Notes: generated by a model from the sequence alone, not told the origin. DNA of 64,000 nt from Dillenia suffruticosa (GCA_033439265.1 JAVTVX010000026.1:7193001-7257000); one strand, 5' to 3'; positions 38,408-53,700 are shown, counted from the stretch's first letter. Numbers and translations are program-made.

Positions 38408-41400
38408 GAAAACCCCACTGTTGCATCCATTTATTTCCCTACATTTCTTTTGTCTTAGAGGGATGATAATAGTTGACCACATGAAGCTGAAGAAATTTTC
38501 AGTTTTCCAGATAGTTGAAGTTCAATGATCCTTTTAGTACTCATGTAGAGTAGGATGGAAAGCAAGCAAAGGGAATTCTGAAGAACATAGAGGTTATATG
38601 GTAGATGAAAGCGAATTCCGTAAGTGCTTTGTGTCCCCATTGGTCAATGTGATGCATAATTCCACTACTCTGCTACATATGACCATCAGTAAGAAGAAAG
38701 TGCATCATTCAACTTCAGAAAAGGGGTAAAAACTATAAACTCTGCTAACCAGTAGAACCAATTAAAAGCGAGTAAGAATTCAAATTCAATTTACCAGTCA
38801 TCCACAGAAAGGAATCCTAAAAGCAATCCTAGAGTCTGATTATTTTGAAGCTCTGGAGAACGCTCAGCAACAGCCGCAGTTTCCATGTCCAAAGCAGAAA
38901 AAAGGTCAATTGTGACATCTCCTTTATTTTCCTCATCCATAAGATCCTTTCCGGTGGCAGCAAGATTTATCCTCCCTATTTTATTGGCCTGCAAAGCAGA
39001 AACTCAGCATCTATCAATGTGTTGGCCTAGGAAATAGCAGATTTCACATGCACTTTCAAGGAGGCTCTACATGCGACCACAAGCTAGAAGACAAGGCGGG
39101 AACGTTTAAGTACCTCATCTAGTCGCTTAGAAGAGTAAGTTGCATAATGCTCAAATGCCTCCTCATCCTTTGGAAGTAAATGAGCATAACTGAAACATGT
39201 GAAACTTATAATTAAAATCGTTGAAACAGATAAAACAAGAAATTAAAGCAAAAGCTCACCGAATCAATGACAGCATACAAACAAAAAGAAGCATAAGACT
39301 AATTTATTCTACAACAATAGTGAAAAATACCCCAAAACTTTTCACCATCAAGAGATAAAGGTAACTTATACTGAAATGTAATTTAAGGTTAAATAAATTA
39401 TCAGAAGTAAGCTATTCACATTCCCATGATCCTTCACCCCCAATTCTTTGCCATCCAAATTCAGGTTTGAGAATCTGAGAAATTCAGACATGCTTTTACC
39501 ATCAGAATTATCGAAATAAAACCGCTTCTTTAGATGTTATCAGATGACCTAGTATATCTTGTTGACTCTACATTTGCAGCCAAATACCTTCATGGTTACT
39601 GTCCAGATTAACCTTTTCAAGAACATAAGCTTCAAGGTGCACACCGGGACCTCAAAGCATCTCAAAAGAAACAGACTTGATTAACATAAATTTGATGGTT
39701 TGATTAGGGACCAAGGAATAGAGATGCTCACATATTCTTTCTATATATTGAATATTAATGTGCAGCAGAAACAAATCAGGTTCTCAATGGAATTCACCAA
39801 AAGAGGGTTTTCGCATGAATCGAATTAAAAGGAGTGGGCTGATACAAAGCAACTAAAGATGAGTTTGGATTGGAAATATGCATTTGATTATTGATGAAGA
39901 GAACTAAGAGCAGCTTCCTTTACAGGGTAATGGGAAGTCAATCATCTTCTTTTGCACTACTTGTGGATTACAAACCCTGACTATCATTTTCCTTTTTCAG
40001 ATACTATAAGAACAATAATAGTTAGAAGAAGGCCTAAGGTGGAGAATACCTCAAAGAAAAAATATGTAAAGATCAAGATCAAAAGCTAAAGAATGAAAGA
40101 TTTCTAATCTCTCCTAAAATCCCTTAAATGTTGAATATCATTATGAATATTATATCTTTTCAATAAAAACTAAAAATGAAAATGCATTAAAACAACCTAA
40201 TTGAGATTCGAAGGAAACAACCTCCTTACTAGATCCAAATAATTGACAAGAAAACCAAAGATATAGTCTTGAATGAGCAATCTAAAACAAGTACTAGGCT
40301 TCTCACAACCCTCAAAAACTCTTGCATTTACTACCTCCAAAACAGGCAAAAGCCAGAGGGATCAGCTGAATAATGCACTTTTCCTTTTATAAGCAAGACA
40401 GGAAAATTTGAATATATATGATATATATAATAAATAGCCAAGTGAGAGCACCCTTACAACTAAAAACAACAATATCTAGCAGCATCCTCAGTACAGACTA
40501 AAAAGTGGCTCGTCTCCATAACAAGACAAAATTCTAATCCAAATATCAATGAAAACAAGAGGATTCTCAATCTCCACAACAACCTTCCTGTTCCTCTCCC
40601 TCCAAACTAGCCACTTCATTCCAAACATGGCAAAGACAACATCCCACAAACACTTCCTCCAACGGCAAAAGAGAAGAAGATGGTCAACCATCTCCACATC
40701 ATTCTTACAAAGAGAGCACTGATTCACCATAAGGATGCCACTCTTCTTAAAACTGTCTTGGGTAATAAGAAACACCCTACCTCTTTCACACAAAGAAAGA
40801 CCACATTTTTACTTGGAGCTGAAATCCTCCAAACCTCTCACCACAGAAAGGCTGCATTATCTTGCTCAGAATGATCATCACACAACCTATTATAGAAACC
40901 TCTAACCTTAAACTTGCTGGACTACCCTTTCCACACCAGGACGTCTTACCCATCATGATCCACGCTCAACCTTCCCAAACAAATGTAAGGAATATATGAA
41001 CTCCAACTTTCAGTTATTAGCATAACTCAAGAACTCAACATTCTAGTCTACCACTCCCAAACTCAATGTCACCTCACTCAAGCAGCCTTCTTCATAATAA
41101 GGATCTATAAATCCGGAAAGACATCATTCTGAGGAGCTGAACCACACTACACATCCTTCCAGAAGAACATTTTAGCACTATTTCCAATTTTATATCCCAC
41201 CCTTGAAGTGAAGGGCACCCAACCAATCCTAAAAGTTTTCCACAATGAGGTGCCATAGGGATGAAGCACTACCTCAAACATCCACCCATTCTCCTCTCCC
41301 CAAATTAGACTCAACAACCTAGCGCGCGTGCACCCCCCAAAAAAACCAAAAAGTGACCCTGCCTCCACGAGAGAACAGCAAACCCACTTAATGAAGACTT

Positions 41401-44400
41401 ATTAAACTCTACAAGGGAGTTCAAATCCAATCCCCCTTGGCACAACATTTTTTTGAAAGCTGCCCACCTGGCTAAGCTAAACTTTTTCTTCTTGTCTTCA
41501 GATATTCCACAAGGGAACTGCCATGGATGCTCTCTAACCATACCTACCACTGACAGAATTTGGAACAAGGGCATTATATACACTAGAAGATTGGGTTTCA
41601 TTGATCAAACTGAATCTTCAATTCCTTGAGAGACAGTTTTATCCAACCAGCTAATCTTTTGTCAAACCTCTCAACCACACTATTAGCATGCTTGGCCCCA
41701 GAAGAAGACCAACAACAACAATAAACACCACCTGGACCCCAACTCCAAATTTTGGGGTTGGCCTTGTGAGAGACAAATATAGGTTCATTGTTTTTTTTTA
41801 CTAAAGATTTTACGCCGGCTATAAGCATACCACAACCACACAATTAGCATGCTTGGACCCGGAAGAAGACCCAAGTATGATAAAAGGCAAAAGCCCCTCT
41901 ATGCCTGACAATCTCAGCAAGAACATCACAATCCACAGCAGCCTTTCCGGGATCATCTCACTCTTCTCATGATTCACCCGTAACCCCAACTTTTCATTGT
42001 AAAACACCTTGTCCCCCTACAAGCCCCCCAACTCACTACACATCTTTAACAGGCATCAACACAATAAGAAGCACAAAGAAACAATGATTTACCATTCCAA
42101 GCTCTCTATTACAAAGAGGCCACCTGTTCGTAAGAATAATCACTCCTGCAAATTGTCTTGAGTAAGGAACCAACCCACACCACTTCCTATGGGAAGAAAG
42201 CAACCTTTGAGGTACCACAACCTTCGGTAGAACTTGTCAATTGAGAACATTATCCTCTCTGCTTCTATGTGGGCACATTAATATGTATATATATATACAG
42301 ACTCCAAATCCTAGAATTGAGGACATTGGGGGAGGAATTATTTCCCTGTAAGAAGAAAATAAGAATGAATAAAACTTCTGTGTCAATAAAATTTCTTACA
42401 AAATCAAATGCCCCTCCCAGGAAAAGAAATCTTTGATGGGTACTGGATGAACTCTAGACAACCTATAAAGACAAGGAAAAGAAACGGGCAAGGGAGAATC
42501 CCCATTCCATTGATCCTCCAACAAAATAACTGGAAAGTCATCCCCCACTTTAAAGGACACAAGTAACAGAAAAGTATGATATAATTGAGAAATGAATTAT
42601 CAAAGGCTACAGTGACAAACTCTCGCCTCCAGCATGGGCATCCCATCCATTTGATGGAGACCATACTTCTAAACAACCTTATGCCACAATGAATTGGAAC
42701 CGTGAGAATTGGGTTACCAAGGAGCACATTGAGAAATTGGCATCTCATCCATGATAACATAAACCATACCTACTTCTAATAACCCTTGTGCCACAAACCA
42801 CCATCATAACGTTAACCATACCAACTTCTAATAACCCTTGTGCCACAAACAAATGTGGTTCCAACAGGAACCTACAAAGCCATTGGCAAACCAAATAAAT
42901 GTTCTTGGAAACCACATTCCCCGAGATCAACAATGCTCAGCCTTAGCCTTGGACACCTGATACCAACTCACTGAATGATCCCTTTTAGCCAACCCACTCC
43001 CCAACCAAAGGATTTCTCTCATCAGCTTCTCAATTCTATCTGCTACCCCCAACAAGAACCATAAAAAGGGGAGGAAATGAAGAGGAATGTTGGACAAGCA
43101 CGCACAAATAAGAGTAATGTGCTCCGTAGGGAAAGAAAGCTCCATCTAACTTCGCCCTTCCTCCAAATCCTATCCACAACATGATCCCAAAAATGAACAC
43201 TCCTACAGTTTCCTCCCAAAGAAACTCATAGAAAAGAAAAAGGCCATTCGCTCCCAACACAATTGGCAAAAAACACCCAACTGACCATGATTCTCATCAA
43301 AGGCATGCCAAGAAGCTTGACCTTAGCCATATTGATCTTCAGCCCGGAATTTCTCTCAAAAACGGCAAGCATGGAGAGCATCTCTCTAGAACCCTTGATA
43401 TCCTCTTTAAGAAAGAGGATAGTATCGTCCGCAAATTGGAGATGAGAAATGGAGATCCATCAAGCCCCGCTCTAAAACCAGAAAAAATATTGGCTCGAAC
43501 CCTCTTTCACTCATCCTACTCAGTAGACCCACTACTATAGTGAAAAGGGAAGGAGAAAAGGGATCACCTTGTCTCAACCCACCATACACTGGAGAACCAA
43601 CTTTTTGGCTCACCATTGATAATGTCAAAATAAGAGATCGAAACTCAAACAACCTCTTAAACAATTTTATCAATCTTCACCAGCACCCCCTTTTTCCAAA
43701 ACACTTTTTTTGTACAGCTAAGGTTCCCACTAGTGTTAAGCCTTTTATTTGATCCATGAAGCTTAACAACATCAGTACCAATGATCTACTTCAAAAGAGG
43801 AGACCTTTTAGAGCTCTCTCTGGATGTTAGTGTCATGTGCTTCAATGACTCAAAATATAGCATATTATATATTTTTGCATTATTCTACTGACAAAGAGTT
43901 GTGGAACCACCCTTTTGCCATAGGTGACAATGATTAGGTTTGTCCTATGAGCCTACCTAATTTATTCCGTACGAAGTTTAGGCTTTGGAAGCAAACAAAG
44001 TCTCATTTGATTTGGAAATGTGCTTTTGTTAATATTCCTTGGTGCATTTGGACAGATTAGAACACCAAAAGTTTAAGAAACCAATTTATTGCCTCTTCTT
44101 TTTTTGGGACAAGATTGTTTTCTATAGTTCACTATGGGCTCATGCTTCAGGGGCTTATTAGGATTAACTTTCAGATAAATTGAGGAGGGATTGACAAGCT
44201 ATTTCCCATTAGCTCATGTATCGTCTGTGGTTTTTTTCCAAGGATTTCTCATCCTTGGAATTATGTGCATCCTTTCTTCTCTTCTTCTAATACAGTTTCT
44301 TTTGCTATAACAAGACAAAAAGAAAAAAAAAATAGATATACATAAATATATTTATCTAACTTAAAAAAATAAATAAATAAATTCCTGCTTTGTACCCTCC

Positions 44401-47400
44401 ATAGCACCAAATCTTTTTACCTTGACAAATTCTCACTCCTCCCAAGAATCATATTAGTTAAAGTACTTTCGGTTCCCAGACATTGCTTGCCAAACAAATG
44501 TTGAAGATGACAATGAAGCATTCCAAGAAGCAAACGAATGGATGCCTCCCGAATACATTGCCCTAATTCATCAAAACCTTGGATAGCAAAGGCACGTCAA
44601 AAATCCAAGGAAAGGAAGGAAGAAAGGGCTTTGCTTAGCATTCAAATGGGCCTCACAACAGCTCTCAATGTCATCATAAAATGTGGGCAGAATGTAGACC
44701 CAATTAGACACCCAATTAGAAGCCCAAAAAGAGGCCCTAAATGGGCCGGCCAATGAGGGTTTTTAGTCCACATAATGAAGCATCAAAACATATTAAAAGG
44801 CCCCAAGAAAACCTCATTCACGTCCCATGAAGAAGCTCAAACAATGCTGGGGCAGAATGGATAGAATTTATAACGGCTAGTTTTTTGGTTTGTGTCTACC
44901 GGGTAGTAGGACCTTTTAGACTATAAAAAAGTCTCCCGTTGAAGCATTCCAAGAAGTATGCGAATGGATGCCTCCCGAATACATAGCCCTAATTCGCCAA
45001 AGAATTGAATAGCAAGGTGCATCAAAAGTCCAAGAAAAGAAGAAGAAAAAAGGGGCCAAAAAGAGCTAAAAACAAGCCCTCGAAGCTGGCCCATAATCTG
45101 TCAAGAATTGTTCCCAGAACCAGCCCAATTCAAGCCATGTTCAAGCCCACTTTGAGGCAGCATTTGGTTAAGTAAAGGGAGAGCAATTATGTCAAAATTA
45201 TGAGCCATATTTTAGTTAAAAAGGAGTAAGAATTTGCAGCCCAAAAGTGTGGAGAAAGCCCAAGAAATCAGCCCAATCAGCCAACGGCAGAATGGGCAGT
45301 TCATATTCCAACAGCTAGTTTTTCTAGCTGTTGGAATTCATTGGTTTTGATGCCCAACGTCTCTTTTGGCTTTGGAGATCATTTTGTATCATGTTAGACT
45401 CCTCTCTTCCTCTATAAATAAGTCTAAAAGGGATGGAGCAAAATATCTTGGAGCATTGTCTCCCTTAGCATACTTAGAGCATAGTCTTTCTCACAAATTG
45501 TCTCTTTATATTTTCTAGAGCATTGTCTCTACAAATGTCTTGTATTTGATATTTCATCAAAACAATACAATTGAATTCATTCTCACAAATTCAAGTTTCT
45601 TTCTCTTGTTGATCATCAACATCTTCAAACCAAATTCAAATCTTCAATCATTACTCACCAAAACCCAAGCTCAACCACCAAAGTTTCCGCACTCCAAATT
45701 TCAACAACAAACTCCACACACCATAGGAGGGACTCCTAAGTATCCAGCAAATCCTGGAATATAATCTTTTGTTATTTTGGTGGTAACTATTAGGAAAGAT
45801 TAGTTATGGGTGTTGAAGGGTATTACTTCATGAAAAAGAAGCTCTAACTTTCATTGTGGATCCATCTTAATAACTCTTTTATTTTAGTGGAGGCAGCATG
45901 AGAAAAGTGTGCTTAATGGAATAGATTGTAATTTGAAAACTTTTATCTTGGAGCAGAAGAGACTGGTGTAGACTCCTTTGCCCAGATCCTAGAGTTCATA
46001 GAATTTTTTTTCTTGTAACCAATAAGAACTATCAGGGGAACCATAATTTCTTTTATTCCACATGTTTCACATCCCTTCTTGAAACGCTGTGACTATCAAA
46101 TCATAAGATTTCAGTGATAAAAGTCTTTAGCAGAAGGAATATCAACGACAATGTACAACAATAAAACTAGTACCACATCTACAGCTCAAGGTCCTTCACA
46201 TCCCTCCTTTAAATGTCATGGCAACGGAGTATAAATTTGTAGTGATTGTTTCTTCATTACAAGGATTAAATACTACAATTTAGAGAAGGAAAACTAGGAC
46301 CTCATCTTCATATCTAGTTACTACCTATAGATAACAACTTCCATCAAATTTAAACCTTTCCACTAAACTTTGGAAAATGTCAAAAGAAGCAAAGCTCAAA
46401 AGACAATATATAACAACTTAAAGAAACAGAATTAGTCAATATATACAGTAGTCAGAACTCAGATATGAAAAACAAAAGTTCATGGCCAGACGAGTGTAGA
46501 ATGCTCACATGCTGTCAAGGTCAATGAAATCTTTCTTCACAAGCAAGGCTGTTAAGTTGTACAGCCCAAATGGTACAGGAGTATTTATTTCTGAACGCTG
46601 GTAGTACTGGAACTTGAACCCCAGAATTTGAGAAGCATGGGACTGAACACACATTTAACAGAGGGAAAAACAACAAGCATAAGCATTAATTAACATGACC
46701 CACAAGATAAATGAAATGCACGCCAAAAAAGGAGATACTACAATATACACAATACCTTCGGGAATATAGGAATCAAGCCCAAGAAAATATCATTATTGGG
46801 CTGAAGTTCAAAACACTCCAACACCTGAAGCATAAAGTATGATCAATAAGCAACCACACGACCTAGAGTCTTAGAATGTTACATAGAGAGAACTAGTTAG
46901 AATTAAGAAAATTTTCAGAACAAAAGGATCACAATGAGAAAGAAACAACAAATCATAAAAATATTACTTAGAGAGAACTTACAATATCAAAAACACGGTT
47001 TGGATCCAGATCAAAATGTCCAATTAGCGACTGTGAATGAAATAAAATGCTCATCAAAAAGAATGATTTAGAAGAAAACAAAATCAGAAATCAGTTCTGA
47101 AGACAAATCCATTTCAAGAACCTTTATGATGCCAATGGTCACCACAGATGTATTTTGAGATGAAGCTTCAGAATCTCGACAAAGAAGAGTAATCTGCAAC
47201 CACAGGGATAGTAGCCATTTAAAACTTAAAATCGAAGAGTTTACTAAAATACTTCCGGTTTTTTTTCCATTATTTTGCTTTATAGAACAATCATTTAGTT
47301 CCTCAACTTTGAAACCTAAAGTTCTTTAATATTCGTCTGAACTTTGCTTAGCAATTTTTAATTAAAAGATAAAAACTAACTGGGATTAATCAGGTTAAAC

Positions 47401-47692
47401 TCCATTGACCTTTGGAGATACATGGCAGTCAAGTGAATCATAATCCCCACATACCAGAAGCCAGTCACACATCCTAGCTTCTTCCTCCCAATCCCCTTTC
47501 TTTCTTTTCCCTTTGTCTGCCCCTGTTCTCTTAACAGTATTTAACTCTTCACTTGTCGAAATGAGATCAAAATCTACTGAAGGGGAAATTTACAATAGAA
47601 CGGCAGTGGCATTACATTGCTATGCAATGTTTTAGCCATGCAATGTCTTTGGTTCATGTTAGGTTCATGTTTTAGAAAATTGGTATAAAAAA

Positions 47693-47739
<47 letters not shown>

Positions 47740-50700
47740 CTTCATCTTAGGTTCATGTTTTATCCATGCAATGTCTTTTTCATTAGAAAATTGGTGGCAT
47801 TACATTGCCACGTTTCATGCAATGGCCATGATTCATAGAACTAGGGAACCTTATTTAAGCTATGGGCATTATGCAAATTAATCATTGAATTTATCATCGA
47901 GAGAAATGTTCCTTTTTTTCATGAGGCAAATTAACTCAGTTGTGAAGAGATTATGAGTTAGTTCAAGCTTAGTCAATAATTTAGTTGATTGTTATATGCA
48001 AGAAGGAAACCCTGGAGTTTTTTTATTGGATTATCTTTATCCTTATCATTGATACGAAATTATTCATCAGCTAAGGATGGATATTAACAATAGGAATAAA
48101 TCAGTAAAATATGTATCTAATTGTTAAAATTATATTGAGTTTTTTTTTTCCCTCTTCAAAGTAAGGGTTGCAAAGGAAGAACGTAATAAGAAGTGGCCAG
48201 AGGGGGTTTTCTCTTTTTTTTTTTTTTGGGGGGGGGGGGCGCAGTTTGAGAAAATGAAACAGAAGGGGAAGATCACCAATGAGGGACTTTCCATTGAAAC
48301 TATAAGGACAGAATCCACAAAACAGGAAACTTTTACAAAGAGCATAAACAATTTATAAGAAGTCCAAAAAAGCAATGAAGGATATTGTCTACCAAAACTC
48401 AACAAGAATATTTCGAACGCTAAAATTTTCTGATTACATTCTCTGAACAAACTAAACTACCAAAACAACGGCAAGGAGCATTCTAAGAACTCTTTCTCCT
48501 CAACATTTACTAATGGGGAACTGAAACTTGGATTTTAGCATCTTATGAGTAGATATGAGGAGATCCTATTCCTTCTTTCTTTTCACTTCTGCCATTGATC
48601 CTTTGAGCAGAATGATAGATGGGTTAATGCAATGTTTTTTTTTTTTTCAAGGCCTTATGGTGTGGAACGATGAGTTTTGTATTTCACATGTCAGAGTTGC
48701 AGATAATACCGTTCTGTTTCTCAAAGAGGATTGATGGTTTTCTGAAAGTCTATGGGTTTAGAACTAATATGGTAAAAAATGAACCTCTTCAAGTAAATGT
48801 CCCGAATGAGATTCTAGATGATTGGCAAGCCTTATCAGCTCTGAGGAGAGAGTGACTTTTATCTAAGGGTCCTCCGGATGGTAATCCAAGGAGTGCTTTT
48901 TGGGATTGTATTGTGTCTGGGTCTGGTAAGATGTAGGGTAGAAGGATGCTATCCTCTCTCTAGGTTGACATATTGCCCTCACTCATGCATCCCTTATGAG
49001 CATCTCCCTCTATTTTCTCACCTTTTCAAGATTTTTCCTTGGTGGCCGAGAACATCAAGAAGTTGACCAGACTTTCTTCAGTCTGAAGGTTAACCAGGGA
49101 CTTTACTTGCTGACTAGATGTGATCACCTTGCAAGGCAAGACCAGAATTCCAAATCTAAATCTGAGGGCAATTTAGGCATGGTCACCTTCGTGTCTAAAA
49201 ACATTTCCCAAGTCAGCAAATAGCTATGAAGAATCATCTTTTTCTTTTTTTTTTTTTTTCCCTTTTGTGATTAAAAAAAAAGCAAAAAGAAAAAAGGGGC
49301 AAACAAAACAAAAACAAATGGAGAAAGAATTCTTGAAATCCCTTCAACTCTTCCAATCTAAAATCTGGAAAGATCCCTCAACTATAGACTATAAAGACAA
49401 AGAAAGCACAATGTATACCAAAAATAAAAAAACAAAAGAAAGGCACAATTGGCAACCTGCTTTCTTCCAAAACCCCAGGATTCCTCATCCCCAAATCAAC
49501 ACCTAAAGTCTGCCTAAGCAATCCAATTACAAAATTCTTAGATACTCTTACCTCCACTCACCTTTTTTATTCTTTACTCTTCTGGATACATAGACCAGAA
49601 TATAGGGCTTGCTTCTAAGGGAACAAAGTTGCTTTCATCGATCTCAAGTCCAATTTATTGACAAAGTTTGTTCCCAAATGTCACTGTTATTCTCTGGGGC
49701 AATAACTGTGGATGGGTTTCCTAGAATAGTATCATTCTGACCACCGGTCTCCTCAATCACACACTCAACCTTGGAATATCACCCCAATCTCCCTATTTTC
49801 CTCCAATAACATGCCATCCATAGACCCCATAAAATTTCATAAATCACCCTCCAAATCATTATTTTATCAAACATCTCGAGCACTCTCAACCTCATACTCA
49901 GGCCCATCATCCAAATCCAAGAACGCATTTCTCTTATTCAACTGTTGCTATGCTGAGGGTATCACTCCACAATGGAAAAATATTTTAAAACCCAATTCTT
50001 TATGGCATAAGGTAATCAAAAACAAGTACAATCTTGACTACAAAGGATGGGATGAGAAAACTAAGTCAGAACTTCTTATGTTACCCCTTGGAAGTTCATC
50101 TCTTGATTATATCAGATCTTTCGTCCTCTAATCTTTCAACTGGGAGATGGTTCTCATGTTCTCTCTTGGGAGAATTCCTGGACAGAGGATTCGCCCTTTT
50201 CCAGCACTTTTCCTCGACTCTATTCGCTCTCTATGCTTAATTCCGTTCCCTATCAAAGATATCTTTTACTGGGGGGCCAATTCCATCAATTGGGATTTTC
50301 ATTTCTTAAGACATCTTGATACAAGGAAAAGACATCTCTCATGGTGTCCAAGTTCGAAGCCTTATATTTCACACACTTTTTATTGCAAATCCTTATTTCA
50401 TCTTATTAGTCGTTTTCTGTGTTATTTGTTGCAAGAATTCAGAAAGCTAGTTTTTTTTTTTTTTTTTTTTGATTTGCCTATAGCTCAAAAGATATGGAAC
50501 CACATCTTTGCTTTTTTTGACAGTTACTGTTTTTGTCCTAGAAGTCTTTTTATTTGCTTTTGACAAAGTCTAGAAATTTTGGAAGGTGAAAAGATGCTTC
50601 TTTCCTTTGCAGATGTTTTCTTTTAGATATTATTGGTGTAGGGAGCAAATTGCTAAAATTTTAGAAATTAGACCACTAGCCCATTTAATTGTTTTCCATG

Positions 50701-53700
50701 CTTTCCCTTGGTGTAAAAATTAAAAAGGAATTGCAAAGCAATACTGCATTCATTCTCATTTTTGTTCTTCACTTTTCCCCCTAAGGATTTCTTATTGTTT
50801 AAGCTTTATGTATATATTCCACTACATCTAATACATTTTTCCTATCAAAAGGACCCAAAGAAAAGAAGAAGAAAACACTCTCTTTCGTCTACAAATTCTG
50901 AACCTACTCCACACCCATAACTTACTTCATGCAAACCAAAGGATCTGAATTTTATTTAGGTTGATGTTACGAAGTTTCTTGGTCATTGTCTAGGCCTTAT
51001 GGTCTTGGTTTAACGGGCCAAATAATGGAGATTAAAACCTAAACTTTTGTAGATAAAGGGAGTTATAAACACAAGATTAAGAAAGAACACTTAAAAGTAG
51101 GAGAGGGGTTGGAAAACTCTTTAAAATATACATACATACATATATATATGTTTCTTATGTGACCAAATGTCAAAAATTTTAGAAAGCCAAACACACCTAA
51201 ATACATTAGGCTCAAGCAAATTCAGAAACAAAAGAAACAACCTTCTATTCTTAAATCAATATTGAAATAAATATTGAGAGGAAAGAAGACAGCCCTTGTT
51301 TATATTTCCAATTCAACTTAGGTGGAAGTAAAAGTTTAATTCTATTTGCTTATAAAATGACATAATACGTTAGCATTCAACTTAAGAAGAGGTACAGAAA
51401 GACGATGTGTTAACTTTTTAAATTAATAATTATGATGAACTTAAGCTGAGTTGAAAAGGCAAGCCATTACAACCAACTCCAACTAATTAAAGATTTCGCG
51501 CTTGGCTGAGAAAAGAGTTGGTAATAAAATAACATAAAACATCTCAAAATTATATTCATACCAGCTTGGCATAGCCCTCACTCTCTTCCCGGAGAAGGTT
51601 AAATTTTGTTTGTTGATAAAGAAGGCGAGTATTTACTCGGACCTGAAAGCAAGAAATGAAAAAACAGCCACAAGTTACTCCAAAGATCAGCTTCAGTTTG
51701 AATCTTTAAGCCAATCTAAGAATCCCATTTCCCATTAATATATACCACACATCATAAAACTCAGCTACTTTATGCAAGTTCCAAAACACATAGTAATGAA
51801 ATTAGTTGTCAAAAGAACAACATTCATAAACTCGTGTCTGGATACCCAATTTGAACCTAGGCACATTACTGGAATGCATAAATGAGAGTTCATGTGAGAG
51901 TGCTACTAATTTCTTGCAACATTTTTTTTATATAAATTTCTTGCAACATTAGTAGGTGGTTCAAATGTATATAGTCAAACATGCATGACTCATAAGCAGG
52001 CATGCAGCGTTGTTAAAGGCATTGGTGCGATTAAGGCGTTAGGACCCCAATTGCCAAGGTGCTAGGCGCCACAATAAGTGCATACATGAGTGAAGTAAAG
52101 TGCTTATTTAAATATAAATATAGTTTCAAAAATATATTTAATTTGCAATAATAAATGTAGTTAAGGATTAAATCACTCAAACAAATTCAAAATATAAGTT
52201 GATATCATCATATGGGCATTCCGATTAGCAAAAGAATTTACTACATGCGTCTATTCCACATAAGTATTAATGACAGCACAAAATGCCATTTGAAACCCAA
52301 AAAAAAAAAGAAAAAAAACCTAACAACAACAAAAGTACAAGTTATATATCACAATTTACTTAAATATCAAGTATGCAACAAAATGAAGAGGAAATTGAGA
52401 AAACATGAACTGGTGGGACAGGAAAGAAACATCAAAATAAAAAGAATATGGACATTGACCCAAAAGTAAAAAAGCAAAATAAATAAATAAATAAAGTTAA
52501 GAGGTAAAAAGTTAGGAACTAAGAATAAAAAAGCTTTGATACTCGATAAACTTAAATTTTATCATAGCACTTGCCTAGCGCCTTGGCACCCGGGTGAAAA
52601 GGTGAGAACCTTTCTAAAGGTGCTCGGGCAGTGAGACCACCTTTGCCAACACTACATGCATGTCAAACAAACAACATTGGGACATTTTACATGAATTTAA
52701 ACTACAAAATTGAGAGCCACAAACTCCCCTTCCTGTGAATATCCTAGGCTATATGCCATTGATTGGAAAAAGAAATACTAGGGCCAACACACACGTATCT
52801 ACGTCTGCTGTGTTTGTGAGGGTTTGCATGCAAACCACTTAATTTTAAGTAAACTTGTCAGTTTCTGATTGTGCTCATAAATCTGGAATCCTATTTGGTA
52901 AGAGGGGACAAAATAAAGGGGTAAAATTTGCGAACATATAACAGTGCATGCAGAGTTTTATATTAACATGTCCCATGATTTTGCACCAAAAAGAAGTAAT
53001 AGGTTACCCAATCCTAAGGTAGGCTAATAAAATATCCTCTTTTACAGCTTTCTTCCTCTCTTCTACAAGCATCTATGCATTTTATAGATAAACGTGCTTG
53101 CTCCATGATATAATTTTGCATTTACCTCACTATCCTTTCCCCCTCCATATCAAATGGACCTAAGATCACTTCATAGTATTCCTAAGTATATATGGAACAG
53201 ATACGACAATAGTTAAAAGCTCAGCAGATTACGAGACTAGCAAACACTTTACCAAATCATGATTGTCCTACCTCCTTGGATTTCAAATCTTGAGCTTTAA
53301 TCTTGATCATTTCAGCCTCCCATAAAAATTCTTCCTGCAATTTGATACCAACAATGTAAACTAAATCAAAAAAGCAGACAACATTTTACATCAAAGAACA
53401 ACTGATATGCAGCAGACAACTTCTATTAACAGTTAGGCACGAACTCTTCATATCAAACAATGTAACAGTGCCAAAACATGTGTCAGACACACGTCTAATG
53501 CACCATATCGCATTTTTCAAATACATACAATTTAACATTAAACAACACGGATGATATCACAGGAGTATTTTCACAATTTCTATTAAAACCTGCAGAAAAA
53601 ATGCAACAAAAAAGAAAAGGTATGCTTAAAATCTAACTTATGCAAACTTTGATGTTATCCAGCAAAAGAAAGAGTTTAAATTCATTTTGTTGCACAAAAT

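Larger units (their letters stand above)
39190..46508 (-). other. THO2 intron 10 (7.3 kb), the main landing site for transposons
   Basis: The largest THO2 intron. It holds two LINE fragments on the minus strand (40.49-43.76 kb), one short LINE tail on the plus strand (about 43.95-44.30 kb) and an LTR-like repeat (about 44.5-45.8 kb). Flanks at 39.2-40.4 and 45.8-46.5 kb look like plain intron. Despite this the splice sites and phase are intact. Confidence 0.85.
47194..51561 (-). other. THO2 intron 6 (4.4 kb)
   Basis: It holds a TA microsatellite (about 47,701-47,737), flanked on both sides by related TTAGGTTCATGTTTTA and CATGCAATGTCTTT blocks, a poly-T/poly-G run (about 48,212-48,240), and a plus-strand LINE fragment (48.56-50.84 kb). 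The rest looks like plain intron. Confidence 0.75.
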
